From assembly GCF_000024365.1 (NCBI RefSeq), contig NC_013235.1, positions 2,356,001 through 2,420,000 of the forward strand: 64,000 nucleotides of DNA, read 5' to 3'. The notes beneath the pieces were generated by a model. The model did not search any database, was not told where the DNA came from, and was given only the letters and a program-made list of their open reading frames with translations. Source of the stretch: Nakamurella multipartita DSM 44233 (GTDB lineage: Bacteria > Actinomycetota > Actinomycetes > Mycobacteriales > Nakamurellaceae). Shown in pieces: positions 8,901 through 16,494 of this stretch; position 1 is the first letter of the stretch, and every line of letters begins with the position of its first letter. The translations under genes were made by a program, and so were the position numbers.

Positions 8901-9227
8901 GGGGCCGGGGCCGACCTGGCCACCCCGGAGGGCGCCGCCGATCGCGACGCGGCCGACTCCGCCGCGGCCGATGATCGCAACCGCGCGGGCCGCGATTCGG
9001 TGGCCGGCGGTGCCGAACTGGTCTACCTGCGGTCGGGCACGCCCGCGGTCCGGCAGCAGCCGCCGCTGACCGAGCAGGATGCCCAGATCTGGGTCCACGA
9101 GCTGCGCCAGGCCGCCGAGCTGCTGGCCGCGCCGACCAGCGTGGCCCTGGAGAACCGTTCGTGCGAGCGGTGTCCGGTGCGGTCGAGTTGCCCGCTGCAG
9201 CCCTCCGGCCGGCAGGTGACCCGATGA
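5973..9227 (+). CDS. adnA: AdnA subunit, ATP-dependent helicase-nuclease
   Basis: 1084 residues from ATG 5973, fixed by the promoter spacing and by the family N-terminus. It is a UvrD/Rep-type SF1 helicase: Walker A GPGTGKT (52-58), DEYQDVDPAQ, GDPDQSIYAFRG. The C-terminal RecB-type nuclease has VDFKTG with Asp948 and Lys950. Cys817 together with Cys1064, Cys1067 and Cys1073 (CERCPVRSSC) gives the spaced four-cysteine pattern of an iron-sulfur-stapled nuclease. AdnAB resects double-strand ends. The stop overlaps the adnB ATG (ATGA), as expected for an obligate heterodimer. Confidence 0.93.
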   Translation: MTPSQLLAPAPDPAGPASLRLRRPGLPGPVSPTPEQRAVIDHAGRRLRVLAGPGTGKTATLVEAVAERIMVRGVPPEQILVLTFSRRAAAELTSRITQRLSVTTREPMVRTLHGYAFAVLRRQAARSGESIPRLLAAGESDHVVRELLAGHLDGEGGGWPEALRPALGSPTFAAELRELLLRTAERGIGPSRLAEWGRRRRRPEWQAAARFAREYQDVADLRQGTAGLGPALDQAELTRAALALLADDAVLAHEQGLVRRLFVDEYQDVDPAQARLIDRLSSGADELVVVGDPDQSIYAFRGSQPGAMRRITVEKTVSLDVSHRLRPAVLTATRRVAAALPGGWPHRDLTSAGEPRPAEVVVRTFSTAASEAAFLADELRRAHLRGGLAWSRMAVLVRSPAADLPVVRRALAVAGVPCATGLVDPGSDDPVVRSILRLLDCALEPARLTGERAIDLMTAPGFGMDTDAVRRLRRRLRVAHPANSGPTADLVAAALLGAPLPEDLPEDLSAPVIAARTLLESVRSVAEDPDPRVPLWRAWQGLGLADALLAASLRGGRAGFRADRSLDAVLGLFDAAGELVARLPYAGVRAFLAEVSDRRIGLDPAGARGPGGPGGHGVALLSAHSAKGLEWDMVCLAGVSEGRWPVLRRRQSLLGLDELLDAEDGVASGNIDGPGGGDALNEERRLFYVAATRTRGRLVATSVADQDTVPSRFLTELAGPAELPHGWPEQPDGSRRRRLQLTDLVADLRRAVTDPTTPEPTATAAARQLARLAAAGVDGAHPRDWFGLAGLSTSAAPVADGAPVTLSPSTVEALTRCPLRAVLERRGARSGTSQQQIEGIVMHALVDGLARGVPRADLVAEMERFLAGRTNLPPWLIARTRRALELMLTAAQTWMAELPADRRPVATEAQLSTWLPQSDEAGRGRPVKVNGRADRIDQAPDGSMIIVDFKTGASVPSRAAVEQNAQLAVYQLALRLGAGADLATPEGAADRDAADSAAADDRNRAGRDSVAGGAELVYLRSGTPAVRQQPPLTEQDAQIWVHELRQAAELLAAPTSVALENRSCERCPVRSSCPLQPSGRQVTR

Positions 9228-12200
9228 TCAGCGCGATCGACCTGGCTCGCGAGCTCGGCCTGCCCGCGCCGACGGCCGAACAGGCCGCGGTGATCGAGGC
9301 GCCGCTGGAGCCGGGGCTGGTGGTCGCCGGCGCCGGGTCGGGCAAGACCGAGACGATGGCCGCCCGGGTGGTCTACCTGATCGCGACCGGACAGGTGCGC
9401 CCCGAGCAGGTGCTGGGACTCACCTTCACCCGCAAGGCCGCGGCCGCACTGGCCCAACGCATCCGCCAGCGACTGGCCCTGCTCACCACCCTGCGCCCGC
9501 GGACCGGGAGCGGCCGGTCACCGGCCGATCTGCCCGCCGGCGACCCGGACGTCAGCACCTACCACGCCTTCGGCGGGCGGCTGATCGCCGACTTCGGGCC
9601 GTTGGCCGGCATCGAACCGGCAGCCCGGGTCCTGACGCCGACCGGCGCCTGGCAGTTGGCCCGGCGGGTGGTGGGGCGCTGGGACGGTGACCTGCTCACC
9701 GACCTGGGTCCCGATCAGGTCACCGAGCGGCTGCTGGCGATCTCCTCCGCGCTGGCCGATCACCTGACCGACGTCGACCTGCTCTCCGACGAGTTGGCCA
9801 CCGTGCTGGACCGGTTGCGCTCGGCGCCTCCGGGTCCCCGGCAGCGGGCCGCCCTGCACAGCGGGTTGGCCGGGCCGGTGAAGCGGCTGCAGGATCGCCA
9901 GTGGATCCTGCCGTTGGTCGCGGCCTACGTCCGGGCCAAGCGTGACCGCGGGGTGGTCGACTTCGCCGACCAGATGCAGATCGCCGCCACCCTGGTCCGG
10001 GAGCACCCACGCATCGGCGAGGCGATGCGTGAGCGCTACCGGGTGGTGCTGCTGGACGAGTACCAGGACACCGGCCACGCGCAGCGCGTCATCCTGCGGT
10101 CGCTGTTCGGCGACCGGGACGGCGCGGGCCGGGCCGGCGGTCATGGTCAGGCGCGGTGGGGTCACCCGGTGACCGCGGTCGGCGACCCGGTGCAGTCGAT
10201 CTACTCCTGGCGCGGCGCGTCGGCCTCCAACTTGCCGCGGTTCGTCACCGACTTCCCGCTCGCTTCGGGCCGCCCGTCGAGCATCCGCTCGCTGCTGACC
10301 AGCTTCCGCAACCCGGGTGCGGTGCTGGCCCTGGCCAATGAGGTGTCGCGGCCGGTCCGGCAGGGGGGTCGGGCGGTCGAGGTCGGCGAGTTGCGGCCGA
10401 CCCCGGCCGCGGACCCGGGACGGCTGCGGTACGGCCTGTTCGGCACCGCGGAGCAGGAGAACGCCTGGCTGGCCGAGGCGATCGCCGGCTACTGGCGTGA
10501 CGCGCTGGACGAGGGCGGGGCCGGGGCGACGCCGCCGACCACCGCCGTGCTGGTGCGGCGGCGCAGCGACATGGCCGACACCGCCGACGCCCTGCGCGCC
10601 GCCGGTCTGCCGGTCGAGGTGGTCGGTCTGGGTGGCCTGCTCGACGAGCCCGAGGTGGCCGACCTGGTGGCGACATTGCGGGTGCTGGTCGATCCGACCG
10701 CCGGCCCGGCGGCGATGCGGCTGTTGACCGGCGCGCGCTGGCAGTTGGGGGCGGCCGACCTGGAGGCGCTGGCCGCGCGGGCCCGGGAACTGGCCGGCCC
10801 CGCCCGGCCTGCCGACGGGCACGGTGCCGGCGGACCGGCGGATCCCACCGCGGTGGTGCGTTCGGCAGTGGCCGCGGCCTTGCCGGTCGAGGACATCGAC
10901 ACCTGGTCGATGGTCGACGCCGCCGGCGACCTGGGACCGGCCCAGGCCTACTCGGCCGCCGGCCATCGCCGGCTGGTCCGGTTCGCCGCGCACCTGGCCC
11001 GGTTGCGCGCCCGGCTGAACCAGCCCCTGCCGGACCTGATCGCTGACCTGGAACGGGCGTGCCACCTGGACGTGGAGTCGCTCGTCGCCGGCACGGGTCG
11101 GGCCCATCTGGACGCGTTCGCGGCCGTGGTCGCCGAGGTTGCGGCCACCGGAGCCGGGCCGGCCGAGTTGCTGGAGTATCTGGATGCGGCCGCCGAGCGG
11201 GAGGACGGCCTGACGCCGGGCGAGGTACCTCAGCCCTCCGGCCGGGTCCAGGTGCTGACCGTGCATGCGGCCAAGGGGCTGGAGTGGGAGATCGTCGCGG
11301 TCCCGCACCTGACCGAAGGGGTCTTTCCGATCACCCGGGGCAGCACCTGGCTGGGCGATCCGGCGCAGCTGCCGCCGCAGCTCCGCGGAGACCGGGACGA
11401 TCTGCCGCAGCTGGCCTGGCCGGCCGGCGGCACCCAGAAGGATCTGGCCGATGCCCTGGCCGCCCATGCCGCCGAGTTCGGTGAGCTCAGGCTGACCGAG
11501 GAGCGGCGGCTGCTCTACGTCGCGCTCACCCGGGCCGAACGAACGCTGCTCTTCTCCGGGCATCACTGGGGCACGGGCCTGGCCAAACCGGCCGGACCCA
11601 GCCCGTTCCTCGAAGAATGCGCCGCGTTGGCCCGGCCGTTCGCCGAGCCGGACGAGTGGGCGCCGCCTCCGGCCACCGACGAGGGCCAGCAGTTGCTGCC
11701 GCGGACCGCGGTGTGGCCCATCGACCCGCTCGGCCCGCGGCGGCCGCACGTTCAGGTCGGGGCCGATCGGGTGCTGCAGGCGCTGGCCGACCTGGCCGCA
11801 GCGGAGCCGGAGCCCGTCGAGGACCGGCCGGGCACTGCGGATGAGGTGGACACTGGTGATCCGTTCGGCTGGGCGGCGGACGTGACGACGCTGCTGGCCG
11901 AACGATCCGACCGGGGGCGAGAAGTGCACGAGGTGGAACTGCCGGGGACGATCACCGTGACCTCGCTGGTGGAGCTGGCCGACGACCCGGCCGAACTGGC
12001 TCGGCGGTTGACCCGCCCGGTCCCCACCGAGTCCTCCGGTCGGCTCAGCCGCGGCACCGACTTCCACGCCTGGCTCGAGCACCGGTTCCGCGGCGAGGCG
12101 CTGTTGGAGCTGTCCGACCTGCCGGGCGCGGGTGACGCCTGGGTCGGCGCGGACCCGGAGATCGAGGATCTCAAGCGCCGGTTCCTGGCCTCGCCGTGGG

Positions 12201-12544
12201 CCGACCGGGTGCCGATCGACGTCGAGGTGCCGTTCGCCAGCCGGATCGCCGGGTTGGGGGTGCGGGGACGGGTGGACGCGATCTTCGCCGACGCCGACGG
12301 CGGGATCACCGTGGTCGATTGGAAGACCGGCCATTCGCCGCTGCGCGAGGACGCGGCCGCCGTGCAGCTGGCCTGCTACCGGCTGGCCATCGCCCAGCTG
12401 CACGGGTTGCCGCTGGCCCGGGTCAGGGCCGCTTTCCACTACGTGCGCTCCGGGGTGACCCAGTCCCCGGCGAACCTGCTCGACGCGGACGGTATCGAGG
12501 CGCTCATCGCCCGCAACACCCTTGACCCGGTGCCGCCGCGATGA
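9224..12544 (+). CDS. adnB: AdnB subunit, ATP-dependent helicase-nuclease
   Basis: 1106 residues from ATG 9224, overlapping the adnA stop by 4 nt. SF1 helicase with Walker A GAGSGKT (36-42), DEYQDTGHAQR and a GDPVQSIYSWRG segment. The C-terminal nuclease motif VVDWKTG has Asp1032 and Lys1034. Unlike the partner subunit it has no C-terminal CxxC cluster. In mycobacteria AdnB is the motor that drives translocation and both subunits cut; the same division of labour is inferred. The stop overlaps folP2 (ATGA), so folP2 is translationally coupled to a DNA-repair gene. Confidence 0.93.
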   Translation: MISAIDLARELGLPAPTAEQAAVIEAPLEPGLVVAGAGSGKTETMAARVVYLIATGQVRPEQVLGLTFTRKAAAALAQRIRQRLALLTTLRPRTGSGRSPADLPAGDPDVSTYHAFGGRLIADFGPLAGIEPAARVLTPTGAWQLARRVVGRWDGDLLTDLGPDQVTERLLAISSALADHLTDVDLLSDELATVLDRLRSAPPGPRQRAALHSGLAGPVKRLQDRQWILPLVAAYVRAKRDRGVVDFADQMQIAATLVREHPRIGEAMRERYRVVLLDEYQDTGHAQRVILRSLFGDRDGAGRAGGHGQARWGHPVTAVGDPVQSIYSWRGASASNLPRFVTDFPLASGRPSSIRSLLTSFRNPGAVLALANEVSRPVRQGGRAVEVGELRPTPAADPGRLRYGLFGTAEQENAWLAEAIAGYWRDALDEGGAGATPPTTAVLVRRRSDMADTADALRAAGLPVEVVGLGGLLDEPEVADLVATLRVLVDPTAGPAAMRLLTGARWQLGAADLEALAARARELAGPARPADGHGAGGPADPTAVVRSAVAAALPVEDIDTWSMVDAAGDLGPAQAYSAAGHRRLVRFAAHLARLRARLNQPLPDLIADLERACHLDVESLVAGTGRAHLDAFAAVVAEVAATGAGPAELLEYLDAAAEREDGLTPGEVPQPSGRVQVLTVHAAKGLEWEIVAVPHLTEGVFPITRGSTWLGDPAQLPPQLRGDRDDLPQLAWPAGGTQKDLADALAAHAAEFGELRLTEERRLLYVALTRAERTLLFSGHHWGTGLAKPAGPSPFLEECAALARPFAEPDEWAPPPATDEGQQLLPRTAVWPIDPLGPRRPHVQVGADRVLQALADLAAAEPEPVEDRPGTADEVDTGDPFGWAADVTTLLAERSDRGREVHEVELPGTITVTSLVELADDPAELARRLTRPVPTESSGRLSRGTDFHAWLEHRFRGEALLELSDLPGAGDAWVGADPEIEDLKRRFLASPWADRVPIDVEVPFASRIAGLGVRGRVDAIFADADGGITVVDWKTGHSPLREDAAAVQLACYRLAIAQLHGLPLARVRAAFHYVRSGVTQSPANLLDADGIEALIARNTLDPVPPR

Positions 12545-13422
12545 CCGGGACAGCGCACCCGGCGGTGGTCCTGCGGGGACGGCCGCTGCCCGCCGACCGC
12601 GCGGCCGTCATGGCCATCGTGAACCGCACCCCTGACTCGTTTTTCGATGCCGGCGCCACCTTCGGGGAGACCGCCGCGATGGAGGCGGTGCGCCGCGCCG
12701 TCGACGAGGGCGCCGACCTGGTGGACATCGGCGGGGTGAAGGCCGGTGTCGGGCCCGAGGTCACCGAGTCGGACGAGATCGATCGGGTGGTCCCGTTCGT
12801 CGCCCGGGTGCGGGAGCGCTTTCCGGAGTTGCCGATCAGCGTGGACACCTGGCGGGCCGGGGTCGCGGTGGCCGCCTGCGAGGCCGGGGCGGACCTGATC
12901 AACGACACCTGGGCCGGCGCCGATCCGGACCTGGCCCACGTCGCGGCGCGCTTCGGGGCGGGCATCGTCTGCTCGCACACCGGGGGTGCGGCTCCCCGGA
13001 CCAATCCCTATCGGGTGAGCTATCCGGACGTGGTCGCCGCGGTCATCGAGCAGACCACCACGGCGGCCCGGCGAATGGTCGAGCTGGGGGTGCCGCGGGC
13101 CGGTGTCCTGATCGACCCGACGCACGACTTCGGCAAGAACACCTGGCACAGCCTGGAGCTGGTACACCGCACCGGAGAGCTGGTGGCCACCGGCTGGCCG
13201 GTGCTGATGGCCCTGTCCAACAAGGACTTCGTCGGCGAGACCCTGGACCTGCCGGTCGACCAACGGCTCGAAGGCACCCTGGCGGCCACCGCGATCGCCG
13301 TGTGGCAGGGCGCCGCGGTCGTCCGCGCCCATCAGGTGCGGGCCACCCGCCGGGTGGTGGAGATGGCCGCCGCCGTGGCCGGTACCCGGGCGCCGCTGGC
13401 CCCACGCCGTGGCCTGGTCTGA
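12541..13422 (+). CDS. folP2: Dihydropteroate synthase paralogue FolP2
   Basis: 293 residues, TIM-barrel of the pterin-binding family, ATGA-coupled to adnB. The catalytic signatures are altered: MAIVNRTPDSFFD for MGIVNVTPDSFSDGG, DIGGVKAGVGPEV where DHPS has DIGGESTRPGA, SHTGG for the MHMRG-type loop, and DPTHDFGK for DPGIGFGK. Mycobacterial FolP2, which shows such changes, is reported not to have normal DHPS activity, so a different pterin-like substrate or a non-folate role is likely. In M. tuberculosis the next gene is gpgS; it is absent here. Confidence 0.88.
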   Translation: MTGTAHPAVVLRGRPLPADRAAVMAIVNRTPDSFFDAGATFGETAAMEAVRRAVDEGADLVDIGGVKAGVGPEVTESDEIDRVVPFVARVRERFPELPISVDTWRAGVAVAACEAGADLINDTWAGADPDLAHVAARFGAGIVCSHTGGAAPRTNPYRVSYPDVVAAVIEQTTTAARRMVELGVPRAGVLIDPTHDFGKNTWHSLELVHRTGELVATGWPVLMALSNKDFVGETLDLPVDQRLEGTLAATAIAVWQGAAVVRAHQVRATRRVVEMAAAVAGTRAPLAPRRGLV

Positions 13423-13464
13423 TGGCCGCCCCCCGGCTCCTGTTCCGGACGCCGGTTCGGGCCA

Positions 13465-13487
13465 CTGTCGGTGCCTCGTGGCACGAT
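13465..13487 (+). promoter_or_regulatory. Second RecA-NDp/PafBC-type promoter, before the tagA cluster
   Basis: CTGTCGGTG (13465-13473), 8-nt spacer (13474-13481) and CACGAT (13482-13487). The 19 nt from 13463 are identical to those before adnA, and again the start codon (GTG 13494) begins 6 nt after the hexamer. It sits in the gap after folP2. Confidence 0.6.
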
Positions 13488-13493
13488 CGTTTC

Positions 13494-13547
13494 GTGAGCG
13501 AGCGTCAGCGGATGAACCATCGGCACCCTCGGCAGGTGGCGTCGTGA
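13494..13547 (+). CDS. Leaderless 17-codon ORF coupled to the DivIVA-domain gene
   Basis: GTG 13494 starts MSERQRMNHRHPRQVAS and ends with TGA at 13545-13547. The start lies exactly where a leaderless transcript from the damage-type promoter should begin, and the stop overlaps the GTG of the next gene (GTGA). The peptide is basic and His/Arg-rich with no recognisable domain. It could be a coupling leader that brings ribosomes to a gene with no clear Shine-Dalgarno site, or the downstream protein may simply be made by reinitiation. Protein production is unproven. Confidence 0.45.
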   Translation: MSERQRMNHRHPRQVAS

Positions 13548-13924
13548 CGACGGTCCTGCAATATCTGGTGATCGCGGCGGTGATCGGCGGCATCGTGTTC
13601 GCCCTGACCGTGTTCCTGTTCGGCCGGGGGGAGCAGATGGCGGCGTTGCCTCCGCACACCTCGCCGACCGAACTGCCCGACCAGGGCATGACCGGACAGG
13701 ACGTGCGCAGCGTCCGGTTCGCCATGGCCCTGCGCGGCTACCGGATGAGCGACGTGGACTGGGCGCTGGAGCGGATGGCCACCGAGATCGACAGCCTGCG
13801 CGCGCAGCTGGACCAGCGCAGCCCGGTCCCGGTGGGTAGTGGGCTCCAGGACCGGCCGGACGAACCGGCCGGCCCCGGTACCGCGGGGGATGCGGCGCCG
13901 CACGCGGCCGGGGAAACCTCATGA
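13544..13924 (+). CDS. DivIVA-domain single-pass membrane protein
   Basis: 126 residues from GTG 13544. An N-terminal membrane segment (about 5-23) is followed by a short linker and the DivIVA-like motif VRFAMALRGYRMSDVDWALE with a predicted coiled coil to about residue 90, then a Pro/Gly/Ala-rich tail. It resembles the mycobacterial Rv1209 family that also sits upstream of tagA. Membrane-bound DivIVA-motif proteins usually mark poles or division sites, but no function is established for this one. ATGA overlap with the SRPBCC gene indicates an operon. Confidence 0.85.
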   Translation: MTTVLQYLVIAAVIGGIVFALTVFLFGRGEQMAALPPHTSPTELPDQGMTGQDVRSVRFAMALRGYRMSDVDWALERMATEIDSLRAQLDQRSPVPVGSGLQDRPDEPAGPGTAGDAAPHAAGETS

Positions 13925-14454
13925 CCACGACGATCCGGGCCAGCGTTGAATTGCCGGGGATCGCACCCGAGCGGGCCTTTGCGGCCTTGGTGGACCTGGC
14001 CGCCCAGGAGCGCTGGATGATCGCAACCAAGCTCTACCCGGTCGAATCCGCCGCCCCGGTGCCCGAGGTCGGGTCGCGGGTAGCGGCGTTCACCGGCGTC
14101 GGCGGGCTCGGATTCCTGGACACGATGGTGGTCACCGCCTACGACCCGCCGCACCAGTGGGTGGTGGCCAAGGACGGCCGCCTGCTGCAGGGCGTCGGCA
14201 CCATGCGGGTGGAAGCGACCGCCGGGGGCAGCCGGGCGATCTGGATGAACGAATTGACCCCGCCGTTCGGCATCCTGGGACGGCTGGCCGCGCGCCTGGC
14301 CGGCCCGGTGGCGGCGCTGGCGTTGCAGGCGTGCCTGCGGCGCCTGGCTCGGCAGCTGCAGTCCGGTGCGCTGCCCCTGGCCGCCAGTGGCTCGGCCGGC
14401 CCGATCCCGGCGGACGCCCGGGGCCGCGGACCGGCCGACACGGGGCCGCGATGA
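13921..14454 (+). CDS. SRPBCC (polyketide cyclase-like) family protein
   Basis: 177 residues, ATG overlapping the previous stop. The sequence has the START/Bet v1-like pattern: ELPGIAPERAFAALVDLAAQERWM at the N-terminus, alternating beta strands, and a long C-terminal helix (about 115-150). Such folds bind hydrophobic ligands; no ligand can be assigned. Its place between the DivIVA-domain gene and tagA, with four-base overlaps on both sides, makes it part of the same transcript. Confidence 0.8.
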   Translation: MTTTIRASVELPGIAPERAFAALVDLAAQERWMIATKLYPVESAAPVPEVGSRVAAFTGVGGLGFLDTMVVTAYDPPHQWVVAKDGRLLQGVGTMRVEATAGGSRAIWMNELTPPFGILGRLAARLAGPVAALALQACLRRLARQLQSGALPLAASGSAGPIPADARGRGPADTGPR

Positions 14455-15050
14455 CCGCGCCGACCGCGACCGGGCTGACGGTCGGCGCGGATGGCCGGCC
14501 CCGGTGCTGGTGGGGGGCCAGCGCACCGGAGTACATCGACTACCACGACCGCGAGTGGGGCGTGCCGCTGCACGGCGACGACGCGTTGTTCGAGCGACTG
14601 TGCCTGGAGGCCTTCCAGTCCGGCCTGAGCTGGCTGACCATCCTGCGCAAGCGCCCGGCGTTCCGGCGGGCCTTTGACGACTTCCGGATCGAGCGGGTCG
14701 CGGAGTTCGACGACGCCGACGTGCAGCGGTTGCTGAGCGACGCAACGATCGTGCGGAACCGGGCGAAGATCGCCGCGTCGATCCAGAATGCCCGCGCCGC
14801 GCTGGCTCTCGACGTCGGCCTGGACGAGCTGCTCTGGTCGTTCGCACCGACCGAGCCCCGGGCCCGGCCGGCCGGCATCGGCGACATCGTCGCCGTCACC
14901 ACCGAATCCAAGGCGATGGCCAAGGAGCTCAAGCGGCGGGGATTCAGCTTCGTGGGGCCGACGACCGCACACGCCCTGATGCAGGCCACCGGGATGGTCG
15001 ACGACCACCTGGCCGGGTGCTGGTGTGTCGACGGGTCACTCGGGCGCTAG
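14451..15050 (+). CDS. tagA: DNA-3-methyladenine glycosylase I
   Basis: 199 residues from ATG 14451 (ATGA overlap). It has the TagA signature: RCWWG near the N-terminus, YHDREWGVPLHGDDALFERL, FQSGLSWLTILRKRPAFRRA, and FSFVGPTTAHALMQATGMVD followed by CWC. Cys and His residues of the N- and C-terminal segments form the zinc snap of the family. It excises 3-methyladenine to start base-excision repair. It is the last gene of the cluster behind the damage-type promoter at 13465, which fits its role. The TAG stop shares CTAG with the stop of the convergent gene. Confidence 0.95.
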   Translation: MTAPTATGLTVGADGRPRCWWGASAPEYIDYHDREWGVPLHGDDALFERLCLEAFQSGLSWLTILRKRPAFRRAFDDFRIERVAEFDDADVQRLLSDATIVRNRAKIAASIQNARAALALDVGLDELLWSFAPTEPRARPAGIGDIVAVTTESKAMAKELKRRGFSFVGPTTAHALMQATGMVDDHLAGCWCVDGSLGR

Positions 15051-15409
15051 CGCTTGCCGGCGGCCATCGCGCGTTTGCCGCGCGGCCGCAGGGGGGCCGG
15101 CGCCGGTTCGCTCGCTGCCGCTCCCTCCGCGGATTCCGTCGCGGCCGCCGCCTCGCCAGTGGTGGTCGGCTCCGCGGAACGGGTGGCTTCGGCAGACTCG
15201 GTCGAGTGCCCGGCCGAGCCGGAATCGGGCTGTTCGCCGTCCTCGCCCGGAGTGTTGATCACCGCGACCCCGGAGTCCAGGTCGATGCGCAGATCGTCGT
15301 CGCGGGCGTTGCCCTCCTCCTCGCGACGCGCGGCCTTGGCCCGGCGTTCCTCGAGTTCATGGCGCATGCCGGGGTTGAACAACGCACCCAGTTCACCCAT
15401 CGGTCCCAC
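15047..15409 (-). CDS. Small acidic protein, DUF6191-like N-terminus
   Basis: 120 residues from GTG 15409, which follows TAGCCT by 6 nt; ATG 15400 is an alternative start. The first 50 residues (LFNPGMRHELEERRAK and DDDLRIDLDSGVAVI) look like the short actinobacterial DUF6191 family, recalled from memory. The rest is a Glu/Ala/Ser/Thr-rich low-complexity tail ending in basic residues (RPRGKRAMAAGKR). No catalytic motif or membrane segment. Function unknown. Confidence 0.65.
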   Translation of the reverse strand: MGPMGELGALFNPGMRHELEERRAKAARREEEGNARDDDLRIDLDSGVAVINTPGEDGEQPDSGSAGHSTESAEATRSAEPTTTGEAAAATESAEGAAASEPAPAPLRPRGKRAMAAGKR

Positions 15410-15415
15410 CCGTCA

Positions 15416-15421
15416 AGGCTA
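15416..15421 (-). promoter_or_regulatory. -10 element, leaderless small acidic protein gene
   Basis: Minus-strand TAGCCT, then 6 nt, then GTG 15409. This geometry is the main reason for preferring the GTG over ATG 15400. Confidence 0.45.
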
Positions 15422-15454
15422 CGGCACCGGGGCCGCGGCCGGGTGGGCAAAGCC

Positions 15455-16279
15455 TCAGCGTCCGGTGAACCGCGGCGGCCGCTTGTGCACGAAGGCGGTC
15501 ACCGCCTCCCCGTGATCGGCGGAGGCGAAGCAGGCGGTCTGCGCCCGGTCCTCGAACTGCAGGGTCGACTCGAGGTCGGACTGGGCGCCGTGCTGCAGCG
15601 AGGCCTTGATCCACCCGAAGGCCGTCGTCGGCCCCGCCGCCAGCCGGGCGGCCAACTGCCCGACCGTCCCCGCCAGCTCGTCGTCGGGCACCACCTGATC
15701 GACCATGCCGATGCGCAATGCCTCGGCGGCGTCGACCTTCTCGCCCAGCAGCATCATCCGCGAGGCGCGCCCCTGCCCGACCAGGCGCGGCAGCAGGAAG
15801 GACGCGCCCGTGTCGGCGGACAGGGCCACCCCGGCGAACGCCATCGAAAAGGTTGCCGAGCTCGCCGCGATCCGCAGATCACTGGCGAAGGCCAGGCCCG
15901 CGCCGGCCCCCGCCGCCGGCCCGTTGACGGCGGCGATCACCGGCTTGGCCATCCCGGTGACGGCTCGGACCAGCGGGTTGTAGAAGCCGGCGACGGTCTC
16001 ACCGACTCGCTGATCGTGGGCCGCCACCAAGGCCAGATGTTCCTTGAGATCCTGTCCGGCACAAAAGGCCCGGCCGGCCCCGGTGATCACCAGCGCGCGC
16101 ACCCGGGGGTCGGTGGCCGCGTCGTCGAGCGCGGCCAGCAACGCCGACTTCAGCGCCAGATTGAACGAGTTGAAGGCTTCCGGCCGGTTCAGCGTGATCG
16201 TGCGCACCGCGCCGTCATCGGTCACGACAACCGGGTCGGCGGGCGCCGAATCGGCGGCGGGCGGCGGCGATTGCGTCAT
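15455..16279 (-). CDS. Enoyl-CoA hydratase/isomerase family protein
   Basis: 274 residues from ATG 16279, with AGAGGA about 7 nt upstream. Crotonase fold: GRAFCAGQDLKEH supplies the first oxyanion-hole region, NGPAAGAGAGLAFASDLRIA the second, and ALSADTGASFLLPRLVG the active-site loop. The SADTG version is most like PaaG-type 1,2-epoxyphenylacetyl-CoA isomerases, but no other phenylacetate genes are present, so the substrate is left open. An extended Pro/Ala-rich N-terminus of about 20 residues precedes the domain. Confidence 0.85.
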   Translation of the reverse strand: MTQSPPPAADSAPADPVVVTDDGAVRTITLNRPEAFNSFNLALKSALLAALDDAATDPRVRALVITGAGRAFCAGQDLKEHLALVAAHDQRVGETVAGFYNPLVRAVTGMAKPVIAAVNGPAAGAGAGLAFASDLRIAASSATFSMAFAGVALSADTGASFLLPRLVGQGRASRMMLLGEKVDAAEALRIGMVDQVVPDDELAGTVGQLAARLAAGPTTAFGWIKASLQHGAQSDLESTLQFEDRAQTACFASADHGEAVTAFVHKRPPRFTGR

Positions 16280-16396
16280 CTCGAATCCTCTCGGCGGGCC
16301 GGGCGGACCGGACGTCGATGTCCGATCATCGGCCCCGATCAGCGGACACCGTAGCGGGGCGAACGACCTGAGTTCGGCCGCAGGCCCATCATGAGG

Positions 16397-16402
16397 GAGA
16401 AT
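16397..16402 (+). promoter_or_regulatory. -10-like hexamer upstream of DUF3117 gene
   Basis: GAGAAT within GGGAGAATGG. The same decamer precedes rlmN (49402-49411). A start near 16409 would give a leader of about 85 nt ending in a strong ribosome site. Confidence 0.35.
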
Positions 16403-16494
16403 GGACCGTCCGCGAATGATCGTGGAAGGTCGGCGGGGGCGATTCGTCCCGATCCGGCCGCAGAGTTCTGGTGAGTTCTTGGAGGGAGTCGCAC

